A DNA stretch of 64,000 nt, taken from positions 3,340,809 through 3,404,808 of the forward strand of contig NZ_CP126279.1 of NCBI RefSeq assembly GCF_003234815.2, in the 5' to 3' direction. A program made the position numbers and the translations under genes. The DNA is from Curtobacterium sp. MCBD17_035 (GTDB lineage: Bacteria > Actinomycetota > Actinomycetes > Actinomycetales > Microbacteriaceae). The notes under the pieces were generated by a model. It did no database searches and had not been told where the DNA came from. It worked only from the letters and a program-made list of their open reading frames with translations. Shown one piece after another: positions 1 through 11,299 of this stretch (position 1 is the first letter of the stretch; the number at the start of each line of letters is the position of its first letter).

Positions 1-111
1 GGAGCCTTTCTCGGCCAACGCACGATCTGCTTCCGCTGCAAGGTAGGCGGTGATGTCGATGGGCTGAGTCGGGGGGAGATGGATGTCTTCGGGGCGGACG
101 GGGTGCTGCAT
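1..111 (-). CDS. Small hypothetical protein, truncated by window edge
   Basis: An open frame starts at ATG 111 and runs off the left edge after 37 codons. Its residues 11-20 (HLPPTQPIDI, then T) closely match residues 17-27 of the 41-residue protein at 32188-32313 (LPPTQPIDIT), which supports coding on this strand. I do not recognise the family. It lies downstream of the MMPL transporter and beyond that gene's terminator, so it probably has its own promoter. Its ribosome-binding site is weak. Confidence 0.45.
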   Translation of the reverse strand, partial: MQHPVRPEDIHLPPTQPIDITAYLAAEADRALAEKGS

Positions 112-143
112 CAGCTGTCACTTTCGTTCTACGAGCAGAGGAC

Positions 144-175
144 GAAGGGCCCCGGTGTGCTCACCGGGGCCCTTC
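144..175. terminator. Strong bidirectional hairpin terminator
   Basis: A perfect 14-bp stem (144-157 pairing with 162-175) with a 4-base loop and a GC-rich core lies immediately downstream of the MMPL stop codon. There is no long T tract, as is usual in high-GC actinobacteria. Confidence 0.8.
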
Positions 176-181
176 GGAGTG

Positions 182-2389
182 TCAGCCGACGAGGACTCGT
201 GGCTGGTCGTGCGCGGCAGGTGTCGCGGCCTCGTGCTTGTCGAGGGCGTGGCCTTCGACATCGACGTCGGGGAGGACCTTGTCCAGCCACTTCGGGATCC
301 ACCAAGCGGAGCGACCCAGGAGGGACAACGCAGCCGGCATCAGGACCATGCGGACGATGAACGCGTCCGCGGCGACGCCGACGAGGAGCCCGAACGCGAT
401 CGAGGCGCCGATCGCGAACTCCCCGGTGGCGAACCCGCCGAAGACGACGATCATGATGCTCGCCGCAGCGACGAGGACGGGACCGGATCGGGAGAAGCCC
501 TCGCGGATCGCCTGCTTGGGGTCACGGCCCTTGCGGTACATCTCCTGGATACGTGAGACGAGGAACACCTGGTAGTCCATCGCGAGTCCGAAGAGCACAC
601 CGACCAGCAGCAGCGGCAGGATGCTCAGCATCGGGTCGCCCTGCGGTGCTGGCAGGAAGTCCAGCCACCCCCACTGGAACACGGCGACGCTCGCCCCGAA
701 CGACGCGCCGACGGAAAGCAGGTAGCCGAGGGTCGCGATCACGGGGATAAGCAGCGACCGGAACAGGACGATGAGCAGGATGATCGAGATGACGACGATG
801 ACGATGACGTACTTCACCAACGCCTGAGCGAGCTGGTCGTCGGAGTCGATGCCGATCGCGGTTTCACCGGTGACCTCGAGGTGCGTTCCGCTGATGGTGT
901 CAGCGTCGTCACGGATCTCCTGTACCAGGTCCTTGGTGGAGTCATCAATCGGTCCCTCGGTCGGAATGACGGTGATACGTGCGTAGTCCCCGTCGGAACT
1001 GACCTGAGCGGGAACGACCTGCTGCACGCCGTCGAGACCGGTGAGTTCATTCACGATCGCGGCGGTCTTCGAGGTGATGTTGCCACCCTCAGCCAGGACG
1101 ATCAGGGGGCTCTGGATGCCGCCGAACTCGTCGACGATGAGGTTGTAGGCGGTGCGTTCGGTGGACTCCGGGTCGGACCCGCCAGGGACGTTGGAGGCGG
1201 TCTTCATGCTGAGCATGGGGAGCGCGACGACGACCAGGACGAGGACGCCGCCCAGGAGAGACACGATCGGGCGCTTCACGACGAAGCTGCCCCACGAGCG
1301 GAGGACGCCGCGCTTCTGCGGGCCGTCGTCGGTGAAGAGTTCCCCACGCTGCAGCGCTGCGCGCTGCTTTTTCGACAGCGCCTTGACGCCCATGAACCGC
1401 ATCAGTGCCGGCAGCAGGGTGAGCGAGAGCAGGACGGCGACGGCGACCGCGAACGCTGCGGCGACACCCATCTCGGTGATGTAGCTGAGGTTCGCGACCA
1501 TGAGCGCGACGAGCGCGACGACGACGGTCATGCCGGCGAAGACCACAGCGGTGCCGGCCGTACCGGTTGCGCGAGCGATCGCGTCGTCGACCCTCCGACC
1601 GGAACGGAGCTCGGTCTTGAAGCGGGACAGGATGAACAGGCTGTAGTCGATACCCACTGCCAGGCCCAGCATGGTTGCGAGGATGATCGCGTTGTCACCG
1701 ATCGGGGTGAGTGCGCCGTAGGCGAGGACACCGATGAGGCCGACACCGACGCCGAAGACAGCGACGAGGAGATTGATGCCCGCAGCGAGCAGCGATCCGA
1801 ACGTGATCGCGAGGATGACGAACGCGATGATGACGCCGGCGCCTTCACTCGGGCTGGTGGCCGGGGCGCCGAGGGGCACGAGGTTCCCGCCGAGCTCGAC
1901 ACCGAGCCCCGGAGGGGCGTTCTCCTGCAGCTCGAGGGCTGCGTCGTAGTACTTCGTCTCCTGCTTCTTCGTCAGGTCCCCGTAGGTCATCGTGGCGACG
2001 GCCACCGTGCGGTCCTTGGAGATGTAGGGCTGTTCTGCGTTCAGTGGGTCGCTGACGGACTTGACGCCGTCGACCGTCCGAGCCTTCGCGAGGAACGACT
2101 CGAGCTGCTTCGCAGTCGTCGCGTCCGTGACGTTGCCGGACTTCGGTTGGAACACCAGCTGCAGGGACGCGGTGTCCGAGGCAGTCTTGGAAGGGAATTC
2201 CTTGTTCATCCGCTCCAACGCCTGGGAGGCCTTGGTGTCGGGGATGCTCGTGGTCGCGGCACCCTTGTCGATGCCGCTACCGACGATGAAGATGCCGATC
2301 AGCACGGCCATGATCAGGAGCCACGCTCCGATCACCAGCCATCGGAACCGGGCGCTGAAGCGCCCGAGGTGGGACAGGAACGTGGACAT
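182..2389 (-). CDS. MMPL family RND-type exporter
   Basis: A 735-residue membrane protein of the MmpL/YdfJ class. An N-terminal transmembrane helix (about residues 15-38) is followed by an extracytoplasmic domain, five to six helices with the GxxxD/Y-type stretch GLAVGIDYSLFILSRF, a second soluble domain, and a second helix bundle with GLAMDYQVFLVSRI. The two-fold repeat is typical of the family, which exports lipids, drugs or fatty acids by proton motive force. I chose ATG 2389 because a GAAGGAAA ribosome-binding site precedes it and the mature family starts just before the first helix; an upstream in-frame extension to 2557 has no family similarity. It lies downstream of the TetR-monooxygenase pair on the same strand but after a 347-bp gap. 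Substrate unknown. Confidence 0.9.
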   Translation of the reverse strand: MSTFLSHLGRFSARFRWLVIGAWLLIMAVLIGIFIVGSGIDKGAATTSIPDTKASQALERMNKEFPSKTASDTASLQLVFQPKSGNVTDATTAKQLESFLAKARTVDGVKSVSDPLNAEQPYISKDRTVAVATMTYGDLTKKQETKYYDAALELQENAPPGLGVELGGNLVPLGAPATSPSEGAGVIIAFVILAITFGSLLAAGINLLVAVFGVGVGLIGVLAYGALTPIGDNAIILATMLGLAVGIDYSLFILSRFKTELRSGRRVDDAIARATGTAGTAVVFAGMTVVVALVALMVANLSYITEMGVAAAFAVAVAVLLSLTLLPALMRFMGVKALSKKQRAALQRGELFTDDGPQKRGVLRSWGSFVVKRPIVSLLGGVLVLVVVALPMLSMKTASNVPGGSDPESTERTAYNLIVDEFGGIQSPLIVLAEGGNITSKTAAIVNELTGLDGVQQVVPAQVSSDGDYARITVIPTEGPIDDSTKDLVQEIRDDADTISGTHLEVTGETAIGIDSDDQLAQALVKYVIVIVVISIILLIVLFRSLLIPVIATLGYLLSVGASFGASVAVFQWGWLDFLPAPQGDPMLSILPLLLVGVLFGLAMDYQVFLVSRIQEMYRKGRDPKQAIREGFSRSGPVLVAAASIMIVVFGGFATGEFAIGASIAFGLLVGVAADAFIVRMVLMPAALSLLGRSAWWIPKWLDKVLPDVDVEGHALDKHEAATPAAHDQPRVLVG

Positions 2390-2736
2390 GCGGTTTCCTT
2401 CGTCGTCGTGGTTGCGATGTGCGAACAACGTCAACGATCCCGATCCGAGCGCTTCGACACGGCCTCCTTTCGCACCGTTCGGGCTACTCCATTTGCAGTA
2501 GATCCCGCCCTTTCCTTGCACAACCAGTAGGCGCGACATCGGCGGGCCGACGCTCATTGAGCGGCGGCCGGTTCCGAAGGGTGGGGGTCAGATCAGGCGA
2601 CGAAGCGGACCTCCCACTCTGAGGCACAGCACCGCTACCCGTCGAGGTCGCCAGCGGACGGTGCTGCGATTCTCGTGGTCATCGTCGTCCTTCCGAGCCA
2701 GTGTGTGCGCCAGCCCATCTGGGTGGAGTGATCGGG
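2390..2736. other. Intergenic region upstream of the MMPL gene
   Basis: This 347-bp stretch separates the monooxygenase stop from the MMPL start. It presumably carries the MMPL promoter. I see only a weak 5-bp inverted repeat (CTACT/AGTAG around 2484-2501) and no convincing gene. Confidence 0.4.
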
Positions 2737-4554
2737 TCAGGAGTTGGTGACGGCGAGCTCGGGCACGAGGACTTCGTCGATCGAGGTCTGCCGCCATTCC
2801 CGGAGCAGGCGGTGGAACCGGACGGGCCCGGGGCTGTACCCGCCGCCCCCACGCTTCCGGGTGCCCTCGCCGTTGTAGTAACCGGGCGTGCACTCCGCCA
2901 GGAACGCCGCGTTGTCCACCTCCACCTCGTGGATCGTCGCCAACCACCGGTCTTCGGCTTCGACGGTGGGCTCGACCTGCCGTGCGCCCTCGTCGCGAGC
3001 GTGCTCCAGGACCGCGGCGATGTGCGTGGCCTGCTCCTGCAGGATGTGCACGAAGTTCACAGAGTTCGCGTTCTGCAGCGCTCCGAGGTGGAAGAGGTTC
3101 GGGAAGCCGTGCGACACGAATCCGTGCAGTGTCCGGGGGCCTCGTGCCCATGCTTCGAGCAGTTGCGTTCCGTCCCGGCCGTGCACCGGCAGTGTTCCGG
3201 AGATGACGCCCGAGACGCCGGTCTCGAACCCGGTGGCGAAAATGACGGCGTCGACCTCGTACTCCGTGTCGCCGACCACCACACCGGTCTCGGTCATGGC
3301 GGTGATTCCCCCGGTGTCGGCGGTGTCGACCAGGGTCACGTTCGGCCGGTTGAAGGCCTGCAGGTACTTGTCACTGAACGTCGGCCGCTTGCACATGTAC
3401 CGGTACCAGGGCTTGAGGATCTCTGCGGTCGCGGGATCCGTGACGACGGCATCGACGCGTGCACGGATCTGGTCCATCTTGCGGGCGTCCGCGATCTCGA
3501 TCAGCCGGTCGCGTTCCTCCGGGTCGAGCGTGTCCTCCGTCTGCCCGGTCAGCATCGTGCGTTGCAGCGCTGCGGTGGAGGTCCAGCCGTCCTGAATCAG
3601 GTCCACCTCGGTCTCTTCGCCGGAGACGACCGCGAGGAAGTTCTCCATGCGTTCCTGCTGCCATCCGGTCGGGAGGCCCGTGGTCCAGTCCGCGGGCAGA
3701 TCGCGATTGTCGCGGACGTCCACACTCGACGGGGTCCGCTGGAAAACGGTGAGGTGCGCAGCGTCCTCGGCGACGAGGGGGATCACCTGGATGCCCGTCG
3801 CACCGGTCCCGACCACCGCGACGCGCTTGTCGGCAAGGCCGGTCATCCCCCCGGCCTGGTCACCACCGGTGTAGCCGTAGTCCCACCGACTCGTGTGGAA
3901 CGTGTGTCCCCTGAAGTTCTCCATCCCGGGGATCGCGGGGAGCTTGGGCTGAGATAGCGACCCGGAGGAGACGATGACGTACCGTGCGCGCATCGTGTCG
4001 CCGCGGTCGGTCCGGACTGCCCAGTCCGCGGTGTCGTCGTCCCAGCGGAGATCGGTGACCCGGGTGTGGAAGAGCACGTCGTCGTACAGGTCAAAGTGCC
4101 TCGCCATCGCCATCGCGTGCCGGCGGATCTCCTCGCCGGGCGCGTACCGGCGAGTGGGGACGGTTCCGACTTCCTCGAGCAGCGGCATGTACACGGAGGC
4201 TTCAATGTCGCAGTGGATGCCCGGGTACCGGTTCCAGTACCAGGTACCGCCGAAGTCGCCGCCCTCCTCGGTCATGCGGATGTCCGTGAAGCCCGCCTGG
4301 CGCAGCCGCGCCCCGGTCAGGAGTCCGCCGAACCCGCCACCCACGATGAGCACCTCGACGCGGTCGGTCTTCGCCGGACGATCCGAACGGCGCGTGTACG
4401 GGTCCGTCGCCCAGTACCCGTACGCGCCGCGCATGCCCTGGTACTGCCGGAGCCCGTCAGGACGGATGCGTCGGTCCCGTTCGACCCGGTACCGGGCGCG
4501 CAACGCCTCCAGGTCCGCTTCGCGCATGCTGCTGTCCGTGGCGATGTCCGTCAT
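2737..4554 (-). CDS. Flavin-containing Baeyer-Villiger-type monooxygenase
   Basis: 605 residues. It has two Rossmann motifs: GGGFGG near residue 73 for FAD, and VAVVGTGATG near residue 234 for NADPH. Between them is FRGHTFHTSRWDY, a good match to the Baeyer-Villiger fingerprint FxGxxxHxxxW(P/D). Such enzymes insert oxygen next to a ketone to form esters or lactones. The start is well supported by AAGGAG four bases before ATG 4554. The gene sits downstream of, and in the same direction as, a TetR regulator, with a short palindrome in the gap, so substrate-induced control is likely. The exact substrate (cyclic, aromatic or aliphatic ketone) cannot be read from sequence. Confidence 0.92.
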   Translation of the reverse strand: MTDIATDSSMREADLEALRARYRVERDRRIRPDGLRQYQGMRGAYGYWATDPYTRRSDRPAKTDRVEVLIVGGGFGGLLTGARLRQAGFTDIRMTEEGGDFGGTWYWNRYPGIHCDIEASVYMPLLEEVGTVPTRRYAPGEEIRRHAMAMARHFDLYDDVLFHTRVTDLRWDDDTADWAVRTDRGDTMRARYVIVSSGSLSQPKLPAIPGMENFRGHTFHTSRWDYGYTGGDQAGGMTGLADKRVAVVGTGATGIQVIPLVAEDAAHLTVFQRTPSSVDVRDNRDLPADWTTGLPTGWQQERMENFLAVVSGEETEVDLIQDGWTSTAALQRTMLTGQTEDTLDPEERDRLIEIADARKMDQIRARVDAVVTDPATAEILKPWYRYMCKRPTFSDKYLQAFNRPNVTLVDTADTGGITAMTETGVVVGDTEYEVDAVIFATGFETGVSGVISGTLPVHGRDGTQLLEAWARGPRTLHGFVSHGFPNLFHLGALQNANSVNFVHILQEQATHIAAVLEHARDEGARQVEPTVEAEDRWLATIHEVEVDNAAFLAECTPGYYNGEGTRKRGGGGYSPGPVRFHRLLREWRQTSIDEVLVPELAVTNS

Positions 4555-4628
4555 CGTGCTCCTTGAGATGGGCGGGGCGGCAACAGCTGTTGCCGCCCCA
4601 GCGAGTCAATCGCCGTACCCTTTTTAAC

Positions 4629-4640
4629 TCAATCGCTTGA
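4629..4640. promoter_or_regulatory. Possible TetR operator upstream of the monooxygenase
   Basis: The palindrome TCAA-TCGC-TTGA sits in an AT-rich patch about 75 bp before the monooxygenase start, between it and the TetR gene. Its position suits a repressor site over the promoter. It is short, so this is tentative. Confidence 0.4.
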
Positions 4641-4701
4641 TTTACACTCCCGGGAGATTTCCACCTACTGCGAAGGGGGTCCCCCGAAGGGTGGACCGCG
4701 C

Positions 4702-5382
4702 TCAGGATGGCGACTGCCCGGCAGCGCGCGGAGACGTCACCGCCTCGGCCAGCCACAAGGACGACACGACGTCGATCAGAGAGTCCGCCACGGCGGACCA
4801 GTTCGCCCAGATGCGGGCACCGCCTCGCTCCAGCGCGCGTTCGTGTTCCGCGATCACCTGCGTCAGGAGGATTCGGCCCATCGTCATCCGCTCAACACGC
4901 ACCGGCGCTGGGAGGTCCGGGAGGCAGCGCTGGATGCCATGCGCGATGCGCATGAGCCCCGGTGCTTCTCGAGCTTCGTCCATCGCGATGTCAGCCCAGG
5001 CGGGATCCGTCGCGACCTGCGCGCTGAACCGGCCGTACCAGGTCGGTGATCCCAGGGACTCGAGATGGGTGGTCGTCGGACGCACGAAACAGGCGATCCA
5101 GTCGCGGATGTCGTTCCGCCCCTCGACTCGCTGCAGTTCGGCAAGTCGGAGCGCGTTGATGGCGTGCTGGTGCCGGGCGAGGATCGCGCGGATGAGATCT
5201 GCTTTGCCTCCGAAGTGATACCCGACCGCCGCGGTGTTCCCCTGCCCGGCGGCCTCTCCGATCTGCCGTCCTGACACGTGTGCGATGCCGTACTCACCGA
5301 AGAGCTGCTCGGCCGCCGTGAGGATCGCGTCCCGGGTTGCAGCCACACGTGACGCTCGGGTCCTCTGCTGGGCATCAGTCAT
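4702..5382 (-). CDS. TetR family transcriptional regulator
   Basis: 226 residues. The N-terminal helix-turn-helix occupies residues 14-60 (TRDAILTAAEQLFGEYG, then HVSGRQIGEAAG and YHFGGKADLI), followed by an all-helical ligand-binding domain. The start at ATG 5382 follows GGGAGGAGCCGCC. It precedes the Baeyer-Villiger monooxygenase on the same strand (147-bp gap holding a palindrome) and is the likely local repressor. Effector unknown. Confidence 0.9.
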   Translation of the reverse strand: MTDAQQRTRASRVAATRDAILTAAEQLFGEYGIAHVSGRQIGEAAGQGNTAAVGYHFGGKADLIRAILARHQHAINALRLAELQRVEGRNDIRDWIACFVRPTTTHLESLGSPTWYGRFSAQVATDPAWADIAMDEAREAPGLMRIAHGIQRCLPDLPAPVRVERMTMGRILLTQVIAEHERALERGGARIWANWSAVADSLIDVVSSLWLAEAVTSPRAAGQSPS

Positions 5383-5477
5383 GGCGGCTCCTCCCGTTCC
5401 CAGGAGCCTAACGACCGTCCATGTTTCCGAAGGGCTTCCCGAACGGTCATTGCGTCCGCGTGCTGCGCGCGGCCGCG

Positions 5478-6137
5478 TCAGGCGAGAAGGCCGGCCTGGT
5501 AGGCGTACGCGACCAGTTGGGCCCGGTCACGGGCGCCGACCTTCGCCATCGCACGGCTCGCGTGGGTCTTCACCGTGAACGGTGAGACGAACAACTCCGC
5601 TGCGATGGTGTCATTGTCGTGCCCCGCCGCGATGCTGAGAACCACGTCGCGCTCGCGGGCGGTCAGAGCGAGGAACCGGTCGGCGAGGTCGGCGTCGATG
5701 ACGCGGCCCGGGCTGTCGGTGACGTGCCCGATGAGCGCGGCAGAGGCTGCTGCGGACAGGGCACCTCCCCCGGCGATGACTTCCTGCAGACTGACGATGA
5801 GCTCGGCTGGTCCGACGCCCTTGCCGAGGAACCCGTTCGCGCCGGCCCGGAGCGCGGCGAGGACGGTGTCGTCGTGCTCGAAGGTGGTCAGCACGACGAT
5901 GCGGGTCTGCTCGGACGGGATCCGCTCCCGGATCCGTCGCGTCGTTTGGACGCCGTCGATCCCGGGCATGCGGACGTCCATGAGGATGAGATCGACGTGG
6001 TGATCGTTGAGGAAGGTGAGGGCGGCGAACCCGTCCGCTGCTTCACCGACGACGGTGAAGTCCGGGTGCGCGTCGATGATGGTGCGCAGTCCGAGCCGGA
6101 TCATCTCTTGGTCATCGACCAACAGCACGTGTGTCAC
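5478..6137 (-). CDS. NarL/LuxR family response regulator
   Basis: 219 residues. An N-terminal receiver domain begins HVLLVDDQEMIRLGL (acidic pair at D9/D10) and carries the phospho-acceptor Asp in VDLILMDVRMPG; a C-terminal LuxR-type helix-turn-helix follows (LTARERDVVLSIAAG, then AELFVSPFTVKTHASRAMAK). The GTG start at 6137 overlaps the kinase stop by four bases (GTGA), which indicates translational coupling. It forms a two-component pair with the kinase upstream. Targets unknown; the divergent small membrane protein at 7457 is a candidate. Confidence 0.92.
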   Translation of the reverse strand: MTHVLLVDDQEMIRLGLRTIIDAHPDFTVVGEAADGFAALTFLNDHHVDLILMDVRMPGIDGVQTTRRIRERIPSEQTRIVVLTTFEHDDTVLAALRAGANGFLGKGVGPAELIVSLQEVIAGGGALSAAASAALIGHVTDSPGRVIDADLADRFLALTARERDVVLSIAAGHDNDTIAAELFVSPFTVKTHASRAMAKVGARDRAQLVAYAYQAGLLA

Positions 6138-7369
6138 GAGCTGGCTCCTTCGTTCCATGGGATTCGTGCTGTGACGGTGAAGACATCCTCGTCGGTCCCA
6201 AGCTGCAGGGTTCCGCCGGCGGACTCAACGCGTTCGCGCATGCCGATGAGTCCATATCCGCTGCCGTGTGCGGTCGGCGGCGTGGACGCGACCGGGTTCG
6301 TGACGCTGATCACCACATCAGCCTCGTCCGTCAGCACCGTCAGCGCGGCCTCACCGGTGCCGTACCGGTGGGCGTTCGTCAACGCTTCTTGCGCCACGCG
6401 GAACACCGTCACCCCGACGGCCTCGTGCACCCGGCGAGCTTGGTCGGTGATTTGCGCGTCGATCGATAGGCCAGCGTCCTGGAACGAAGCGGCCAGCTCG
6501 TCGATCGTCGACAGGCCGGGTGTCGGTCGGTGCACGTCGTCGTGGTCGGCGTCGTCGCTGCGGAGCATCGCCAGCGTGCGTTGCGTGTCGCTGAGGATCG
6601 ACTGCACGGCGGTGCGCGCCGCGACCAGCGATCGCTGGGTCGCGGCGTCGTCGCGGCCGGCGGTGACTTCGACCGCGCCGATGTGCATGCTCACGACGGC
6701 GACCTGGTGGCCGACGATGTCGTGCAGGTCGCGGGCGATGCGGACCCGCTCTTCGGCCACTCGCCGTTCGGCTTCGGCCTCCCGTGTCGCGATCGCGTCG
6801 CGGGTGCGCTGCTCGAGGGACTCCCAGTACTGTCGCTGCAGCCGAAGTGCCGCGCCCACGGCACCACCGGCGACGACGGCGACGATGACCGCGACGGCGT
6901 CGAGACCGACCGCGCGGCCCGCGGAGAGGAAGCTGGCGAGTCCGAAGATGACGGCCATCGCCAGCGCTGTGATCCCGATGCTGCGCGTGGGCGGCAAGCC
7001 GCGCAAGGTGAGTGCGAACAGGACGAACACCACGACGGTGCACTCGCCGATCGGCTCCCGCCCTCCGACGATCACCACGACGACGCCCGCCATCGTCAAC
7101 GTGAGTCCGACCTGCGGTAGACGCGCGGCGACGAGCGCGCCGGCGAGGGTCACGAGTGCGCCGATGCCGGCGAGCAGACCGCCGCCGTTGGTGACGATGA
7201 CGACCAGTTCCACGATCATCGCGGTCACGCTCACCCAGAGCGGGAGGCGCTCGAGCACGGGTTGCGTGCGCAGCCACAGCGGGCGCGGCGTCGCGGGCCC
7301 GCCGGGCGTCGGAACGGTCATCCCCTGAGTCTGGGATAGGCCGGTGCCGGTCGTGTACTCCATCTGCAT
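6134..7369 (-). CDS. Sensor histidine kinase (HisKA_3/NarX-like)
   Basis: About 411 residues. Five or so membrane helices fill residues 30-175. A dimerisation/phospho-acceptor segment of the HisKA_3 type follows (ARDLHDIVGHQVAVVSMH, with the acceptor His in DLHD), then an HATPase_c domain (FRVAQEALTNAHRYG and GYGLIGMRERVESAGG). Two closely spaced ATGs (7369, 7363) follow a GAGGAA site; I used the first. The long in-frame extension upstream has no kinase similarity. It is co-translated with the response regulator. Confidence 0.9.
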   Translation of the reverse strand: MQMEYTTGTGLSQTQGMTVPTPGGPATPRPLWLRTQPVLERLPLWVSVTAMIVELVVIVTNGGGLLAGIGALVTLAGALVAARLPQVGLTLTMAGVVVVIVGGREPIGECTVVVFVLFALTLRGLPPTRSIGITALAMAVIFGLASFLSAGRAVGLDAVAVIVAVVAGGAVGAALRLQRQYWESLEQRTRDAIATREAEAERRVAEERVRIARDLHDIVGHQVAVVSMHIGAVEVTAGRDDAATQRSLVAARTAVQSILSDTQRTLAMLRSDDADHDDVHRPTPGLSTIDELAASFQDAGLSIDAQITDQARRVHEAVGVTVFRVAQEALTNAHRYGTGEAALTVLTDEADVVISVTNPVASTPPTAHGSGYGLIGMRERVESAGGTLQLGTDEDVFTVTARIPWNEGASS

Positions 7370-7456
7370 CAGGTTCCTCGGTTCTGGGGAACGACGCCGA
7401 CGGGTGTCGCTGCGGTGATGCTGGTCCCCATAGCCGCACCGATGGAAGGACACCTC

Positions 7457-7702
7457 ATGACCACGCTTCTTCCCGCTCGCCCCGCCCGGACGGCGATGTT
7501 CATCTCGACGCCGGCGGAGCTCGACGACGAATCTGACCAGCGGGACCACACCTCTCGTGCTCGGACGATCGCACGGGTCCCGTTGCTGCCGGTATGGGCG
7601 GCGATCGCTGCCACGAGCGCCGTGTTGCGGTTTGCCGGCTTCATGGTGCTGGCCGCTTCGATGCTCCTTCAGAGCGCAGCGCGGGGCATCATTTCCCGGT
7701 GA
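7457..7702 (+). CDS. Small predicted membrane protein
   Basis: 81 residues with one likely transmembrane helix near the C-terminus (VWAAIAATSAVLRFAGFMVL). ATG 7457 follows GGAAGGA at a good spacing. It is divergent from the kinase-regulator operon, sharing an 87-bp promoter region, so it may be a target of that system. No family recognised. Confidence 0.55.
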   Translation: MTTLLPARPARTAMFISTPAELDDESDQRDHTSRARTIARVPLLPVWAAIAATSAVLRFAGFMVLAASMLLQSAARGIISR

Positions 7703-7739
7703 CGGCTCCGCCGGGCCTTGCAACCGCCTGCAGCGTGGC

Positions 7740-8660
7740 TCAGCGGAGGTGTTCGAGTAGGTGCGCGGTGAACGCGGCCATGAGCGTGTCGAGGGTCGCT
7801 TTCGGCGTGGAGCTTGCGTAGTAGAAGTCGTGGTCGACGTCGTCGAACCGTCGGGTCTCGACCGGCGCGCCGACGGCTACCGCTCGCGCGGTGAACTCCT
7901 CGATGGAGGGGCGCAGCGTGTCGTGCTCCGCGGTGACGACCAGGGTCGGTGGCAGTGCCCGGAGCTCGGCGTCGGAGAGGAAGCTGGGCGAGACGAGGGG
8001 ATCTTTCCGGTCGGTGTCCTCCAGCGGGTAGGCCGTGTCGACCATCTCGAGCATCCCGGCGTTCACGAACGGCTTCTCGATCAGCAAGGTCGCTTCGGCG
8101 GGCGGGATCGACAGGTCCACGGCGGGCACGATGAGGGCGGCAGCGCGAACAGCGGGGCCGTGCTCGCGGGTGGTCTGCGTGAGGGTGCCGAGGGCGAGGT
8201 TCCCCCCGGCGCTGCTGCCAGTCACCGCGATCCGGGTGCCGTCCCATCCCATGGTGTCCCCAGAGCGGGCGACCCACCTGAGCACGTCGAAGCACTCCCC
8301 CAACGCCTGTGGGAACCGGGCTTTGGGAGCTGTGCTGTAGTCGACGTTGACGACGACTGTGCCGACTTCGCCCGCGATCCCTCGAGCGAGGTGGTTGTCC
8401 TGCAGCGGGTTCCCGATCACGAACCCACCACCGTGGGTGTTGATGACCACCGGCGGGGTGGCACCGTTGGCGGCGAGCGGGGCGTCCGCGGGAGGCCGTG
8501 TGATGTAGCAGCGGACTGACCCGTGACGGGTGGGGATGTGCACGATCTCGTTGTCCGGAACCGCTCGGGAGGTCAACTCCACCTTCGGCGCCCGGATGAT
8601 TCGTGTGACGAGCGTTGACATCGCCCAGGTGCGGACGCGCATGCCGAGAGGGGCGGCCAT
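7740..8660 (-). CDS. Alpha/beta hydrolase, HSL-type esterase/lipase
   Basis: 306 residues with the hormone-sensitive-lipase signature: the oxyanion-hole motif HGGGF (near residue 75), the nucleophile elbow GSSAGG (near 151), the acid in EHDTLRP, and the catalytic His in DVDHDF. These are complete, so it should be an active carboxylesterase. It follows the TetR-MFS operon on the same strand with a 123-bp gap and could be co-expressed. Substrate unknown. Confidence 0.9.
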   Translation of the reverse strand: MAAPLGMRVRTWAMSTLVTRIIRAPKVELTSRAVPDNEIVHIPTRHGSVRCYITRPPADAPLAANGATPPVVINTHGGGFVIGNPLQDNHLARGIAGEVGTVVVNVDYSTAPKARFPQALGECFDVLRWVARSGDTMGWDGTRIAVTGSSAGGNLALGTLTQTTREHGPAVRAAALIVPAVDLSIPPAEATLLIEKPFVNAGMLEMVDTAYPLEDTDRKDPLVSPSFLSDAELRALPPTLVVTAEHDTLRPSIEEFTARAVAVGAPVETRRFDDVDHDFYYASSTPKATLDTLMAAFTAHLLEHLR

Positions 8661-8783
8661 GATGGTCTCTTTCTGTGGCGTGGCTACTGGTGCAGGCGTG
8701 CGGGTCGAGCGTGTTCGTCGGTGCCTATCGCGGGCCGGGGATGGAGGGAGGAGCCGCCGCTGACGGCCCCTCCTTCTGTCCGG

Positions 8784-11146
<2,363 letters not shown>

Positions 11147-11160
11147 CACACTCTGCAGCT

Positions 11161-11185
11161 TTGCACTTTGCGAGGCACAGTGCAA
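11161..11185. promoter_or_regulatory. Inverted-repeat operator for the TetR-MFS operon
   Basis: Perfect 7-bp arms, TTGCACT (11161-11167) and AGTGCAA (11179-11185), are separated by 11 bp and centred about 27 bp upstream of the TetR start. The spacing fits a TetR dimer pair or single dimer site over the promoter. Confidence 0.7.
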
Positions 11186-11239
11186 CTACTTGAAGTTGGA
11201 GGTGCAGACTTCGCTGGCCGTGCGGCATGGATGCGACAA

Positions 11240-11280
11240 CGCTCCGTGGTACGGACGGAAGTATCCGGCACCACGGAGCG
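11240..11280. terminator. Hairpin terminator between convergently read units
   Basis: Perfect 11-bp arms (11240-11250 and 11270-11280) with an inner small stem. It lies directly downstream of the QorB-like gene stop and ends the DoxX operon. Confidence 0.7.
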
Positions 11281-11299
11281 TCGTGGATCCGCGGGTGGA

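Noticed and set aside
881..2530. Long plus-strand frame opposite the MMPL exporter
   Set aside because: Asp/Arg/Gly-rich shadow with no folded-protein pattern.
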